From NCBI RefSeq assembly GCF_002150005.2, contig NZ_MSPP01000002.1, positions 372,001 through 436,000 of the forward strand: a DNA stretch of 64,000 bases, in the 5' to 3' direction. Under the pieces are notes generated by a model, which saw only the letters and a program-made list of their open reading frames with translations, had not been told where the DNA came from and searched no databases. Both the position numbers and the translations under genes were made by a program. Below, one piece after another: positions 63,164 through 64,000 of the stretch. The stretch is from Marivivens niveibacter (GTDB lineage: Bacteria; Pseudomonadota; Alphaproteobacteria; Rhodobacterales; Rhodobacteraceae). Every line of letters starts with the position of its first letter. The stretch's first letter is position 1.

Positions 63164-63526
63164 TTACAGCTGTGGGATTTCTAAAGCGCGGCCCATGCGC
63201 GCTTCGACGGTCATGTATTTCCAAAGGCGGTCGTTGCCTTCGCCGACGACGATGGTGCGCAGCAGGTTGCAGGCGGCTTGGACGTCTTCGCGGGTGGGGA
63301 AATCGGCCATGATGTACCATGTGAACGGAAACCCGACGGACGCGCCCACAAAGGTCTGGTCGTCATCAAAGGTGCCAACGATCTCAACGCCGTCCATCTG
63401 GTCGATCTTGAACATCAATTCCTGCGTTGCTTTCCAAACAGGGCCGATCTGATCGAATGGCAGGCTGAAAAACGCAGCGTGGTTGTTAAAGCACAGCAGG
63501 GTGCGGATCGGTTTTGTCTCGCTCAT
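63164..63526 (-). CDS. iacB: Small protein, IacB-like
   Basis: The 120-aa protein has an N-terminal TLLCFNNHAAFFSLPFDQIGPVW and a ferredoxin-like fold pattern (YIMADFPTREDVQAACNLLRTIVVGEG). It resembles the dimeric alpha-beta barrel family by eye. Its place between the IacA-like and Rieske alpha genes equals that of iacB, a gene of unknown function. Confidence 0.65.
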   Translation of the reverse strand: MSETKPIRTLLCFNNHAAFFSLPFDQIGPVWKATQELMFKIDQMDGVEIVGTFDDDQTFVGASVGFPFTWYIMADFPTREDVQAACNLLRTIVVGEGNDRLWKYMTVEARMGRALEIPQL

Positions 63527-63565
63527 CTGTTTTGTCCTGTTGTCTGAATTCTGAAATGAAATGGA

Positions 63566-64000
63566 TTAGGGGTAGCCGGGCATCGTGGGTTGGTTGAACA
63601 GTCCCGCACCCGCCGCAGGCCATGTGCCAGCACCCATGAATGCGTGCTGGGCAACGCAGGCGGCATCGATCATGCAGCGACCCAGCGGATGGCCCGTGGT
63701 CATCACGCCCGACCCGCCGATGTTGAATGCGATCCGTGCGGCCTCGGCCCCGTCGGCGGCGGCTTTGGTCGCGACAAGGCGCAGTTTCACGCGCATGTCG
63801 TGGCTGATGTCGCCAGTGGTCAGCAGTTCGTCCCAGCCCGCTTCGATCGTGTCGTAAAACGCGGCCTTGGCGCCCATCAGGATGCCTTGGGCCTTGGCGT
63901 AGCCTTCTTGGACGTAAGGACGGGCACCGGGGTTTGGTGCGCCTGTGATTGATGCGCGTTCGGTGCTGTCTTTCATGAAATCCAGCGCTTCGCGGGCGGT
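63566..64000 (-). CDS. iacA: IacA-like flavin monooxygenase, C-terminal part (cut by window edge)
   Basis: The frame is open to the right edge (144 residues visible). The C-terminal half is an acyl-CoA-dehydrogenase-type helical domain (AEAARIAFNIGGSGVMTTGHPLGRCMIDAACVAQHAFMGAG). IacA belongs to this group and hydroxylates indole-3-acetate with reduced flavin from IacG. Another flavin monooxygenase or acyl-CoA dehydrogenase is possible; the order A-B-C-D-E-F-G makes IacA likely. Confidence 0.68.
   Translation of the reverse strand, partial: TAREALDFMKDSTERASITGAPNPGARPYVQEGYAKAQGILMGAKAAFYDTIEAGWDELLTTGDISHDMRVKLRLVATKAAADGAEAARIAFNIGGSGVMTTGHPLGRCMIDAACVAQHAFMGAGTWPAAGAGLFNQPTMPGYP

Overview
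The window is bacterial chromosome from an alphaproteobacterium of the roseobacter group (Rhodobacteraceae). The evidence is gene content and order: regB-senC-regA, the mitofilin-like/hemY pair beside tRNA-Thr, ubiB-ubiE facing mutM, and rpsT-dnaA-dnaN-recF-gyrB. GC content is moderate, with no base-composition jump obvious by eye. No insertion sequence, phage or CRISPR array was seen. All calls come from reading the sequence; no database search was run.

Layout. 1-4.3 kb: redox signalling (a second sensor kinase cut by the left edge, RegB, the copper chaperone SenC, RegA) and a LysR regulator. 4.4-11.2 kb: housekeeping genes (HD hydrolase, ahcY, DUF2853, DUF1761, then the tight operon tsaD-gpsA-yciI-EVE, and hemD). 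11.3-14.2 kb: mitofilin-like protein, HemY-like protein, tRNA-Thr(CGT). 14.2-21 kb: a microaerobic/NO-responsive module with an Rrf2 regulator, cydDC and cydAB plus the 38-residue cydX; FNR-like boxes precede both cydD and cydA. 21-27 kb: an iron operon on the minus strand (cysteine-rich protein, imelysin, bfd, bfr, di-haem oxidoreductase, second imelysin, DUF1513). 27-31.9 kb: CDP-alcohol phosphatidyltransferase, a YnjBCD-type ABC importer and a RutR-like TetR regulator.

32-40.3 kb is a damaged flagellar locus. A lipoprotein, DUF6065, TPR-glycosyltransferase, DUF6165 and FkbM methyltransferase genes lead into motB and flgE. The 3' end of flgE is joined directly to the inverted 5' end of a flagellin gene, across about 10 bp shared by both. 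Beyond the junction come a FlgN-like gene, cheL, fliK and flgD. The genes expected between flgE and flagellin are absent, so a deletion or inversion (or an assembly chimera) is indicated.

40.3-53.2 kb is core replication and repair: ubiB, ubiE, mutM (with an incomplete zinc finger), an enoyl-CoA hydratase, rpsT, dnaA, dnaN, recF, three small accessory genes and gyrB. A 478-bp region before dnaA holds three inverted repeats and four GANTC sites.

53.3-64 kb is catabolic. A MarR regulator lies between a TRAP transporter/ketopantoate-reductase-like/class II aldolase operon and an operon matching, gene for gene, the indole-3-acetate degradation order iacABCDEFG (iacA is cut by the right edge). 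The likely picture is a marine or plant/alga-associated bacterium able to use an aromatic or indolic acid, adapted to variable oxygen, with impaired motility.
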